Of a DNA stretch of 64,000 nt, positions 54,796 through 64,000 are shown piece after piece. The notes under the pieces are model-generated. The model worked only from the letters and a program-made list of their open reading frames with translations. It had not been told where the DNA came from and searched no databases. The position numbers and the translations under genes were made by a program. Every line of letters begins with the position of its first letter. The stretch's first letter is position 1. Source of the DNA: Liolophura sinensis (Eukaryota > Mollusca > Polyplacophora > Chitonida > Chitonidae); NCBI RefSeq assembly GCF_032854445.1, contig NC_088297.1, forward strand, positions 12,112,163 to 12,176,162, in the 5' to 3' direction.

Positions 54796-55719
54796 GTAGA
54801 ACATTATTTTGAAATGTCCGAATATGTGGTTTTGACTCTATTTTGATTTTGGTCCCATGAACAGAGATCTCAAAGGATGAAATTGGAATTTGGTCTGTAT
54901 ACTTAAAACATGATGGCTTTTGAGTGTGTAAATTGTTAGAAGCTGACGTAAGAGGGCTTCGGAGATATTGAGTGTTGAAGTGCGGCCCATTTTTTTTATA
55001 CCCACCGGATATAAACATGTATACAGGCCTACCGGAGATTACTTTTAGCAAAAAAAATACATATTCGATAATCAAGTAAATTTTATGTATTTACCAATAA
55101 TAGCTCATGCAATTTAAAATTACTGCCTTTCCGTAAATATCAGACTCGTACTTGTGCTATTTATAGTGTTAAAATAATTCCGATGTTTGAAAAAGTTTAT
55201 AATATTAAGGCGACCTTGTTTTATAAATTTTAGAAACTTTATTAGGCCTACCGATTTTGAATGGTTACACGTGCATAGATGAGGTTGATATTGTGTATAC
55301 TTTGTATAGGAAAAACTCGTTTGGATTTGCGCTGATCGATTTATTGCCAAAAATATCCATTATATAACCTCTAAATATTGAATCATGTAGGCCTATCGCC
55401 TTGCGTCTAAGTAGCCTACTAAAATTTGCCTCGCGCCGATCATCGTGTGCATCGACTCTAAGCTCAGTGATACGCTGACGCCGGCCCGTCGATAAACATC
55501 CCATGCATTTTGCTGTCTTCAATATAAAAAGATCAACGGCTCGAATCCAGCTCTCGCTGGTCTATCGTCTATGACATCTGTAAAGGTCTAAAAGAAAAGG
55601 TACACAATTTTCAGTTCAACTTTATTTGCATCCTAGATTACTCACATTTATCGCAAACAGCTTTGGACAACGCCAAACGGAAAAATTCATTGCATGATGC
55701 ATGTATATATGTCTATATG

Positions 55720-55980
55720 GGGGCCTCCGTGGCTCAGTTGGTTAGCACGCTAGCGCAGCGTGATGACTCAACAGTCTCTCACCAATGCGGTCACTCTGAG
55801 TTCAAGTCCAGCTCATATTGGCTTCCCTACGTGGGAAGGTCTGCCAGCAATCTGCGGATGGTCGTGGGTTTCCCCCGGGCTTTGCCCGGTATTCCACCCA
55901 CCATAATGCTGGCCGCCGTCGTATTCGTGAAATATTCTTGAGTACGGCGTAGAACACCAATCAAATAAATAAATCAAATA
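55720..55980 (+). mobile_element. Family A SINE, full length
   Basis: Head gggcctccgtggctcagttg, AAATAAATAAATC tail; short deletion in the middle (after gcttcc). Confidence 0.92.
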
Positions 55981-56307
55981 TGTCTATATGTGTCTTTTAG
56001 CGTCATAATATGTACATTTGTGTTCCTCAATAAAATATTGTATCGTTATTTTACTGTATTGTATTGCGTTGATTGTAACATGCTTTTCAAGTGCGTGCTT
56101 GATTGTTTAACACACTGGTTCGTTAATAGATTCAGTGCCCAATATCCAGTACAAAAAGAACTGATCAATCACATTAAGTTAATACATGAATGATTGAATC
56201 ACTGGTCTAACCAGTCGTTGATTTGACTGATTGGTTGAGTGAAGATGCTGGGAACATAAAAAAATGCAGTCGGGTATAGGCATATGCATGCAAGTATACA
56301 GCTGGAT

Positions 56308-56460
56308 GTATTTATTTATTTATTTGATTGGTGTTTTACACCGTACTCAAGAATATTTCATTTATACGACGGCGGCCAGCATTATGGTGGGAGGAAACAT
56401 GACGACCATCCGAAGGTTGCTGGAAGACCTTCCCACGTACGACCGGAGAGGTTGTACAGG
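56308..56460 (-). mobile_element. Family A SINE, 3' part
   Basis: (TTTA)n tail to cgaccggagagg; lacks the head and has a 20-bp internal deletion. Confidence 0.85.
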
Positions 56461-57002
56461 TTGGAAGTAGTTAATATTTCATAAAAGTATAGGCCTATAT
56501 TAACTGAAAAATATTTTACAGGCCAATATATGTAGGCCAATATGTAGATGTACACGCACCCCATACATGTACAATGTATAAAGGGGTTTATAAATAGTAG
56601 CCTACGGTGAGGGAAAACATATGCCTACAGGTATATATTTATGACACCTTGAGTCAACTTCCGTCTTACTCACCTGTCACAACTTGCCATGCGCGATACC
56701 AAGTTGCTTTGCTTTGTACTAAATGTGAAATGTATACAAATACAAACATCCGAGTATTTACGTACAATAAATCTCTTAATCTGAATCAAAAGTTTTGACA
56801 ACTTGATAATAAATAGGCCTGTACATGTTTTCCTAAATTCGCACTTTATTACAAATTTCAAAACGCGCAGTTTACTTGTATCCCGACTCAAAGTAGGTCA
56901 CCAAACCTAATGCATACCTTATCCCCCCCTCTACCTGCGCGTGTGTAAACTTAGACTAGTCCATCTTCAGGTGAACTAAACAGTCAAACGAAGCATTCCA
57001 AG

Positions 57003-57283
57003 ATGGCGTCCAGCGTGGCAAAACAAGCGAAGGGAATGAAATGGCTGTTTTGGACGGGCTTTTTCTGCTCCGTTCTGGCTTTCCTGAGCCTCTTCGTGGC
57101 GTTTGCTACCCCCTATTGGATCCAGTCCTGGCGGCGAGTCCACAGTCCCCTGGCTAACACCGGTTATGGGAGATCTGTCTGTCGGGTTACATCAAACCGC
57201 GGACCCGACACTGGCCGCTTATGTCGGCTGTTGGTGGATCCATACCACAATCTTCCATGACATCGCCAAGGACATCATGCCGC
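57003..57283 (+). CDS. Claudin-like exon 1 (two apparent 1-bp deletions)
   Basis: The ATG lies in an AAGATGGCG context and codes MASSVAKQAKGMKW plus TM1. The family motif LWEICLSGY appears one frame over (from 57164), and YVGCWWIHTTIF plus the splice-compatible end (MPR, donor CGC/GTAAGA) appear in the third frame. Each shift equals one missing base. Confidence 0.7.
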
Positions 57284-60200
57284 GTAAGAATTTGTGTCTA
57301 ACTTTATGTAAAAACTTCATGATTAATTATGATTACTGAATGTCAATTCTGCAAGTTAAAACACCTGTGGATTACAACCAGATGAGTTCAGTTGGTTTTG
57401 CTTTTAGCTGGACAACCTCACCTCTCACCTTTTCTACATTACTTGCACGTACGCCTTCATCCCCTGCCTTTATTGTTACCAGTTTCCAGTTCTCAGTTCT
57501 TCCATATAAGCTACTTCATCCCATTGTCCCATATATCAACTCCATCAGTCAGTCATCATACGGTTAAAACTCCATCTTCATTTCTCCCATATACCCCACT
57601 CTCATTACTTCCATACTCCACCATCATTACTCCCATACCCCACCATCATTACTCCCATATGGTTTACCCCACCCATCATTTCTGCCACCCCACCATCATT
57701 ACTCCCAAATTCCACCCTCATTACTCCTATACCACCCTCATTACTCCCACATGACACCCCTCATTACTCCCCACATGACACCCTCAATACTCTTATACCC
57801 CACTCTCATTACTCTCATACTGCACCTTCATTACCCCCTTACCCTGACATCATTACTCCCATACCCAACCATCATTACTCTCCCACACCCCAACCCACAT
57901 TATTTCCACACCCCACCCTTCATTACTCCCACACCTCACCACCATTACTCCTGTACCCCACCCTCATTACTTCCACCCCACCCACTTTACTTCCACACCC
58001 CACCCTTATTACTTGATACCCCACCCTCATACTCCCATACCCCATCTTCATTAGTCCCATAAACCACCCTCATTACAACCTACCATCCACCCTGATTGCT
58101 CGATGCTCCACCGTCATTAAATCCTTTTTAATAAGAAGCACCCTGTTGGAAGGTGTTGATTGTTGAAGTTTTCATTGAACCCATGTCCCTGACACCCTGC
58201 ATTCATTGACAGACTGACTTGGCGACTGTCTCACTAATTACCCTGATCTTACCTGTTCTGACCTGATTTGCGGTTGCAGCATGGTTCCGTCTTGTGCAGG
58301 CGTTCACCATCATCAGTATGCTGTTCCTCATCGTGGTCTCCATCCTGCTGGGTCTGTTCAGGCCAGAAGACACCCGAGACAGCTTGTACAAGAAAAACCA
58401 ACACAGGCTGATGTTTGGGAATGCTGCCTTCCTTCTACTAACAGGTAACTAATGACTGTATTTCACCTTTAGTTTGGCAGGTAAAAATGCGCTTTCAGGT
58501 GCCCATCAGAAGGTAACGATTTACATTGTTGTTTTTAAAAATGAAAAGAAAAAAAATTTAAAACTGTGTATTTTGTTGGAAATGTGGACTCTCCCAGCAA
58601 TTTTTTTCTGCTAAAGATATATTTGTTTGATTAGAAAGCCCTCTAAAACAAGCAAATAAAGACATAAAAATATCGAGAAAAAGAACAAAATAAGAAGGAA
58701 CCTTGTCTGTTTTATTGTTCTTGAAACAGTTAAAGTACATGAGTTTCATTTTAAGATTTTCAAGACCTAGAAAGTCCTTGAAAGTGTTATTTTGAGATAA
58801 ATCCTCGAAAGTAATTATTTTTGTGAAGGAAATATCATATAACATATGATTTGGAATGGACCTGCTACCGTAGTTCCTTAACCTTTTCCCATATGAAAGA
58901 GCAACTTTCAGTGCAGTTTATACACATATATAATTACATGTTTTCAGACAAAACTATATTGGTGGAGTGGTTTCATGCTTCACAAAGGCATAATTTTATC
59001 AGTCAACACAGAATAATAATGTCTTGAAAAAATGCTTGAACATACACCTTGCAAACACGCAAAACAGTCGAAGAATTAAAGTAAATAAACCACCAAAATA
59101 GTATCAGTTACTTTCCCTTGAATGTCCGCACAAAGTCATGTGGTTAAGCTGGAAAGGAAACACTGGTGTGAAGAACATGTCAGAAGAAAGACCTTCAACC
59201 ACGGTCCGTAAGCATAGGTTTGTTTTTTTTTTTAGAATTTTTTGAACATAGTGAAATGCATTTGCAACTTATAGTGACGTCACATCAGATTTTTGCCACC
59301 ACATCAGATTTTTGCCACCACATCAGGATTTTTGCCACCACATCAGACACTTATCACACACAGACTGCTAGATTGCATTATTCAGAATTCATGTACATAT
59401 AGATTCATGAATACATTCTTATGATACCCTCTTTGTCACCACCAGACCAGCATAAAATATGATTTATAAAACCATTTCATTTGTTTAGACAAATTGTAGA
59501 AAGTAAAACTATTTTCCTGTAGTCTGTCATTTGGTATGTATACTTGATTTCATTGTTTTCTTTGCCTTTAAGCTAAAAAGGAAACTGGGTGGTGCTTAAA
59601 GTTGCTGGAATGGTCGTGGGTTTACCCCTGGGCTCTGCCCAGTTTCCCCACATCATAATGATGACCGCTGTCGTATAAGTGAAATATTCTTGAGTGCGGC
59701 ATAAAACATCAGTTAGATAAATACGTAAAAATAAAACTTTTGGAAATGTTGAAAATTACGGCCTTGAAAGCTAGTCATTGAAAAATTTCCTGATTTTTTT
59801 TTTTTTTTTTTTGATTTTTTTTATGGGTAGGAACATTATTGTCGGTGGCAGATACACCCAGTGGAAACCCGATAAAATCCTTCACTTGAACGAACTAATG
59901 TTGAAAGTGATGTGAAGAAAAAACAAAGAAATTCATTTCAGCAATGATATCCACTCAGTGGCTTTTTCTTTAGTAAGTGAAAAGTAAAATGTATTCTTTA
60001 GTGCAGATGTGCTAACCAGTTGCATGTCAATCAGTGATCACATGTTCCCTTGTTCTCGCCCACAGCTGCCATGATCTTCATTGATTCGCTGGTGTTTGCC
60101 ATGGAGACTAAAGACCCTTACTGGATGCCCCGCCCACATCTCAACTACCTGTCCTGGTCATATGGATTCAATGTTGTGGCTGGATTTTGCGCAGCGTTTG

Positions 60201-62294
60201 CAGGAATCTGTGTGACCCTGATGGCACTGATCCTGAAGGAAACGAAGGACAACGCTAATATGCCGTGGCAACCAAAGGTGGAGGCAACCAAACCGATGTC
60301 ACACGCACCTCCTCCACCATCGGAGACCAGCTCCAAGTCATATGGCACAGCAAGTCAGGTATGGTTGTACTGCTTGGGAAGTTCTGTCAGCAACCTGCTG
60401 ATGGTTGAAGGTTTCCCATGAACTGAGCGCAGTTTCTTCCCCGCCATAATGCTGGTCACCGCGTACAAGTTAAATGTTCTTGAGTACAGTGTGGGAAGGT
60501 CTGTCAGCAATGTGCGGATGGTTGAAGGTTTCCCATGAACTGAGCGCGGTTTCTTCCCGCCATAATGCTGGTCACCGTCGTACAAGTTAAATGTTCTTGA
60601 GTACAGTGTGGGAAGGTCTGTCAGCAATGTGCGGATGGTTGAAGGTTTCCCATGAACTGAGCGCGGTTTCTTCCCGCCATAATGCTGGTCACCGTCGTAC
60701 AAGTTAAATGTTCTTGAGTACGACGTAAAACACCAATCAAATAAATAAATAAACGGTTTTTACTGTATTTATCATGGTCTAAAATGAAGCATATATCAAA
60801 TGAAAAACTCATCAATTACTGTCCAGGAAAATAGTTACATTTATTTGTTAAGAATTTTTCCAGCAGGGTATCACATTCTACACTTATCTGTGGTAACGCA
60901 GAAGGTTCCAGTGACATCGCAACCATATTGTTTACTTGTTTAGTTTGTTCCAAGGTGTTTTCAATGAATGCTGTCATAGGTCCGTATGCACTGTAGGATC
61001 CAAGGTTTCCAATGCATTTTACTAGGTTAAAAAAAAATAATACAAACTATTTTTATGGACAGTGTTATGTGGTCTTTCATCAGAATCATACCTCAGGTTG
61101 TGTTTTTCTTTAGTTTCCTTTTAACGTAAAACTTTCAAATAACATTGATGTTTTGTGTTTAACTGTATAATCCTTGAACCGCTTTGCATGTGAAAAAGTC
61201 GTCATCATATGACTGAAAAATTATTAAGTACGACGTTAAACCCAAAACACTCACTCACTCACATAAACAAGGATCAAACAACTTTCAGTGTGATTTACAA
61301 ATGCACCTTAAAATTTGATCTTGAAAACAAAACTACAATGGTTGGATCCCTTGGGTCAATTTCAGGGCTTCAGAAAAAGTATAAGTTTTATCAGTCTACA
61401 TAGAATAATGCTGTCATAATATTCTTGTATAAACATCTTACAGATAGCAAATAAGGTTGAGGAGTTCCATGGTATGTTGTGGTTGGTTTACGGCAGACAC
61501 AAATATTTTCCTCCCCACACGTAACAATGACTGTCCTCATATAAATGTAAAATTTCTTGAGCAAAATTCTTAACAAAAATTATACATATCGTGTCATTAT
61601 ATGTCATTGCTTTTAAATCCCCAGCTTTGTCGGATACCTGCGACAAAGGCCAATGGTTTTCTCCTGGCTTTCATTTTCCTCCTGCACTCATTTTCCTCCT
61701 GCCACTCATTTTCCTCCTGCACTCATTTTCCTCCTGCCACTCATTTTCCTCCTGCACTCATTTTCCTCCTGCAATCATTTTTCCTCCTGCACTTATTTTC
61801 CTCCACCTGTAAACTTGAACGCCATGATACAGTATTAAGTGAAATATTCAGCAAAACCAGTAAGCATCATTCAAATAAATTTATTTATTTATTAATGATT
61901 TTTCCCCATTTCTAAACATAAAGAATGCCTTAAATTTGTCTCCTCCAATTGTTACCAGATGTCCCAGTCTTATGCCCCGCAGCGACCTCAGGTCGCCCAA
62001 TACTACCCGACATCTTCGCCCATCGACAAAGAGAAACCTCCACATCGACCGATGACAGAGAAACCCTACGTGCCCCAATACTACCCATCATCAGCACCCA
62101 TTGATCGCTCCAAACCACAGGATGACTACGCCCCAAGGAAGCCATATGTCCAGCCGTACAAACCAAGCCAACCCCCCATTGACCAGACGCCACGGTCACA
62201 CTATTCAACATCATACCAGCCTGTATACTCTGTGGCAGTCAAGCGAACACCCAAGGGATCCAGCAATGAGGACACTAAGGAATCTGACGTTTGA
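57003..62294 (+). CDS. Claudin/PMP22-type four-transmembrane protein (4 exons)
   Basis: Exons 57003-57283, 58280-58444, 60066-60358 and 61959-62294. TM1 (WTGFFCSVLAFLSLFVAF) is in exon 1, followed by the extracellular loop with LWEICLSGY and YVGCWWI. TM2 (FTIISMLFLIVVSILLG) is in exon 2, TM3 (FLLLTAAMIFIDSLVFAM) across exons 2-3 and TM4 (FNVVAGFCAAFAGICVTL) in exon 3. The W-x-C motif and CWW loop fit the PMP22/claudin superfamily, probably an invertebrate septate-junction relative. The tail holds three imperfect YYPxSxPIDxxKP repeats and ends ESDV, a class I PDZ-ligand pattern. The three exon junctions agree in phase. Exon 1 needs two single-base insertions (near 57163 and 57195) to read from the ATG to the splice site, giving 358 residues if corrected. 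Junction role is inferred. Confidence 0.75.
57560..58080. repeat. Pyrimidine-rich minisatellite in claudin-like intron 1
   Basis: Some 25 imperfect units of about 22 bp built on cattactcccataccccacc. The plus strand is almost free of G. Confidence 0.9.
58280..58444 (+). CDS. Claudin-like exon 2
   Basis: Acceptor GGTTGCAG, donor GTAACT. Codes PWFRLVQAFTIIS, TM2 and LYKKNQHRLMFGNAAF. Confidence 0.8.
58865..59095. repeat. Family C dispersed repeat
   Basis: Contains ttccttaaccttttcccata and gacaaaactatattggtgga, matching the CAND1 intron copies. Confidence 0.55.
59283..59345. repeat. 19-bp repeat, 3-4 units
   Basis: Units of cacatcagatttttgccac. Confidence 0.88.
59590..59735 (+). mobile_element. 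Family A SINE, 3' part
   Basis: Starts near gttgctggaatggtcgtggg and ends in a short, altered A-rich tail. Confidence 0.8.
60066..60358 (+). CDS. Claudin-like exon 3
   Basis: Acceptor CGCCCACAG; codes the rest of TM3, PHLNYLSWSYGF and TM4, and a cytoplasmic HAPPPPSETSS. The donor CAG/GTATGG in phase 0 abuts SINE-derived tandem repeats. Confidence 0.82.
60364..60755 (+). mobile_element. Family A SINE 3' part in tandem triplicate
   Basis: Three copies of a ~115-bp piece (gggaaggtctgtcagcaatg ... gttaaatgttcttgagtac). Only the last has the gtaaaacaccaatcaaataa tail. The first begins about 10 bp after the exon 3 donor. Confidence 0.9.
61165..61460. repeat. Family C repeat with a family B remnant
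   Basis: Family C block (aaccgctttgcatgtgaaaa ... cagggcttcagaaaaagtat) with an inverted family B end at 61204-61265 (cataatatgactgaaaaatt-like through actcactcactcac) inserted. Confidence 0.5.
61665..61805. repeat. ~18-bp pyrimidine-rich minisatellite
   Basis: Eight units of ttttcctcctgcactca, about 150 bp before the exon 4 acceptor. Confidence 0.9.
61959..62294 (+). CDS. Claudin-like exon 4
   Basis: Acceptor TTACCAG in phase 0; codes the proline/tyrosine-rich tail and the C terminus NEDTKESDV, stop TGA. Confidence 0.8.
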   Translation: MSQSYAPQRPQVAQYYPTSSPIDKEKPPHRPMTEKPYVPQYYPSSAPIDRSKPQDDYAPRKPYVQPYKPSQPPIDQTPRSHYSTSYQPVYSVAVKRTPKGSSNEDTKESDV

Positions 62295-63073
62295 GGTTAT
62301 GATCTGCGTGCTTCTTTTCTGTGTTGGTAAGGGTTAATTGCAATTTTTCAATGCAAGGTGACAGTAAATTGGGCCCAAATTAGAAGTACTGTATGTCACC
62401 TAAAGTGTAGCTTTTTTTAATTGCCAGATTTTGCCAGATTCAGATTGATTTTGATCGATTTTGATATTAATCTCATAGGGCCAAGGGAAAGTTTTTTGTG
62501 AAGTTTGAAGTATCCCTTATGGGAAAAATTTAAGTTTCAGCATGAAAAATATGATTTTATAGCCTTTATGTGCCTTTGCAAGTCTATTGTTACAGACCAA
62601 ATTTTAGGTTAAAAACTCTTTGTATTATCATGATCATTTTGCACTGACAAAGTTATATGAAGGGATCAGATATGTCACTTTGTCATAGTGTTTCACCTAA
62701 AGTTTGGTATGAAAAAATAGAATTTCAGAGGCATGTAAAAAAAACTTAAAATGACACTTTTGATTCCATCTCATGTTTTTCTGATGACACATGAATCAAA
62801 CTCCACGAAATCATTCTTAAGGTGCCCTTTAAGGTGGATGGACCAATCAGAATCGCGAAACATGAGTACATGAGCCTATTTTTCATAACTTGCCTTTTCA
62901 TAAATCATGTCACCAAACTGGTCGTCATATGCGAAAAGAAAGTTATATAAAGTCTGACCTATGACTAAGGTTTGTGAAAATGAGTTTCCAGTTTGGAGAA
63001 ATCACCAGCTGAGGTATCCTTTTGATTCAGCTGAAGTTTTGTTTAAGCAAAGTATGAATAATACTACAAGAGC

Positions 63074-63212
63074 ATCTGTGGGAAGGTCTGCCAGCAACCT
63101 GCGGATGATCGTAGGTTTTCCCTTGGCTCTACCCGGTTTTCTGCCACCATAACGATGGTTGTATAAGTGAAATATTCTTGAGTACGGCACGAAACACCAA
63201 TCAAATAAATAC
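63074..63212 (+). mobile_element. Family A SINE, 3' part
   Basis: From tgtgggaaggtctgccagca to caatcaaataaatacaagg. Confidence 0.85.
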
Positions 63213-63254
63213 AAGGGCTTCTGTACAAATTGATGATGTAAAATGTTTTTAAAA

Positions 63255-63465
63255 ATCTTACATGAGCTGTTCTACAATGACAGTTGAAACACACCTGTTA
63301 GTTTGGACAAGTTTGGACGTGAACTAAAAACAAAAGAGAGACAGATTATAGCATCTCCAGATACCATGCTATAATCTGTCTCTCTTTTGTTTTTAGTTCA
63401 GGTGCAAACTTGTCCAAACTAACAGGTGTATTTCGACTGTCATTGTAGAAGAGCTCATGTAAGAT
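63255..63465. repeat. 211-bp near-perfect palindrome
   Basis: Two arms of about 100 bp with a loop of about 10-14 bp near 63353-63366. Left arm: atcttacatgagct ... gagacagattatagcat; right arm: atgctataatctgtctctc ... agctcatgtaagat. A few mismatches and a short insertion. Confidence 0.95.
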
Positions 63466-63565
63466 GGAGACCTTCTTTGGACAGTGTCATGTGAATACTT
63501 TATCCATCCATAAACTTGACTTTCATCGTATAATAAAAAAAATGTAGAATATGCTATGTAATACT

Positions 63566-63836
63566 ATTTATTTATTTATTTATTTGATTCGTGTTTTACG
63601 CCGTACTCAAGAATATTTCACTTATACGACGGCGGCCAGCATTATGGTGGGAGGAAACCGGGCAGAGCCCGGGGGAAACCCACGACCATCCGCAGGTTGC
63701 TGGCAGACCTTCCCACGTACGGCCGGAGAGGAAGCCAGCATGAGCTGGACTTGAACTCACAGCGACTGCATTGGTGAGAGGCTCCTGGGTCATTACGCTG
63801 CACTAGCGCGCTAACCGACTTAGCCACGGAGGCCCC
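63566..63836 (-). mobile_element. Family A SINE, full length, best-preserved copy
   Basis: Read on the minus strand: tRNA-like head (ggggcctccgtggctaagtc; A-box-like tggctaagtcgg), B box gagttcaagtcc, conserved body (ccaccataatgctggccgcc, gtataagtgaaatattcttg) and an (AAATA)n tail. A duplicated tatgtaatacta flanks it (63553 and 63836), a likely target-site duplication. Confidence 0.95.
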
Positions 63837-63896
63837 TATGTAATACTAAGTAACCCAACTAATAAATTAATAAATACTTTATATTTCTTCTAACAG

Positions 63897-63959
63897 GATA
63901 AGAACACTGGATATTTAGATGACCACCATGCAGTGGGGCCCTCCTTTGATGAAAGATGA
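63897..63959 (+). CDS. Possible alternative last exon of the claudin-like gene
   Basis: The acceptor TTCTTCTAACAG is followed by a phase-0 frame of 20 codons (DKNTGYLDDHHA ...) and TGA. Exon 3 also ends in phase 0, so direct splicing would replace the PDZ-type tail. It could equally be 3' UTR. Confidence 0.3.
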   Translation, partial: DKNTGYLDDHHAVGPSFDER

Positions 63960-64000
63960 ATGTTTGTTTTATCCTCTGCTTCAGATGCCACATAAAGTTT

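Larger units (their letters stand above)
53865..57002. other. Divergent intergenic region CAND1 / claudin-like gene
   Basis: Carries 5' flanks of both genes, SINEs at 55720 and 56308, and a possible orphan first exon at 54743. No other gene is supported. Confidence 0.5.
62295..63896. other. 3' flank or intron of the claudin-like gene
   Basis: A donor-like TTG/GTAAGG at 62327 may start an intron in the 3' UTR. Otherwise the stretch contains repeats listed separately and AT-rich sequence. Confidence 0.4.

Noticed and set aside
55265-55522. 85-codon minus-strand frame between CAND1 and the claudin-like gene
   Set aside because: No recognisable domain, weak start context and no splice sites; expected by chance at this base composition.
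57561-58062. Proline/threonine/histidine-rich frames in the claudin-like intron 1
   Set aside because: Translation of the pyrimidine-rich minisatellite; splice phase of exons 1-2 places this in an intron.

Overview
This is eukaryotic nuclear DNA, most likely from a lophotrochozoan and probably a marine mollusc. The main gene has 32 exons with GT-AG introns. Introns and flanks are full of tRNA-derived SINEs that end in (TTTA)n/(AAATA)n tails, together with a second dispersed family, MITE-like elements and many minisatellites. The mollusc placement is an inference from the SINE type and repeat style. No bacterial, phage, CRISPR or true tRNA/rRNA gene was seen.

Region 1 (1-12118) is a tandem segmental amplification. 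One unit of about 5 kb is present twice in full (1-5180, 5181-10055) and once in part (10056-about 12118). It may continue leftwards outside the window. Every copy keeps an intact minus-strand reading frame of 218 codons. I read it as a stathmin-domain protein of the STMND1 type, with a possible acylated MGC start, and a CRE/AP-1/E-box promoter block sits just upstream. Each unit also carries a tRNA-headed SINE-like piece; the two full units also carry copies of the two main dispersed repeats and a short minisatellite.

Region 2 (12118-15400) holds a possible micropeptide gene on the plus strand (12254, behind ETS and CCAAT sites), an unrecognised two-exon 96-aa gene on the minus strand (13393-13758), and a 42-bp hairpin-rich minisatellite beyond the 3' end of the next gene.

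Region 3 (15414-53864, minus strand) is CAND1, the HEAT-repeat exchange factor of cullin-RING ubiquitin ligases. I traced all 32 coding exons with consistent phases (1269 aa). One extra base in exon 4 breaks the frame. Several minisatellites in its introns have grown directly out of exon-intron boundaries: a 63-bp array made of the exon 12 acceptor, a 79-bp array (about 23 units) made of the exon 13 3' end plus its donor, a 65/36-bp array made of the exon 28 donor, and a 32-bp array touching the exon 10 acceptor. This produces ladders of decoy splice sites around exons of a housekeeping gene and is the most unusual thing in the window.

Region 4 (53865-64000) has an intergenic stretch of about 3 kb. 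It is followed by a plus-strand four-exon gene (57003-62294) for a four-transmembrane claudin/PMP22-type protein with a proline-rich tail and a class I PDZ-ligand-like C terminus. Its first exon needs two single-base corrections to read through. A possible alternative terminal exon lies at 63897. A near-perfect 211-bp palindrome is at 63255-63465. CAND1 and the claudin-like gene are divergently transcribed. The three single-base frame breaks in two otherwise well-preserved genes suggest residual assembly indels more than gene death, but this cannot be decided from the sequence alone.
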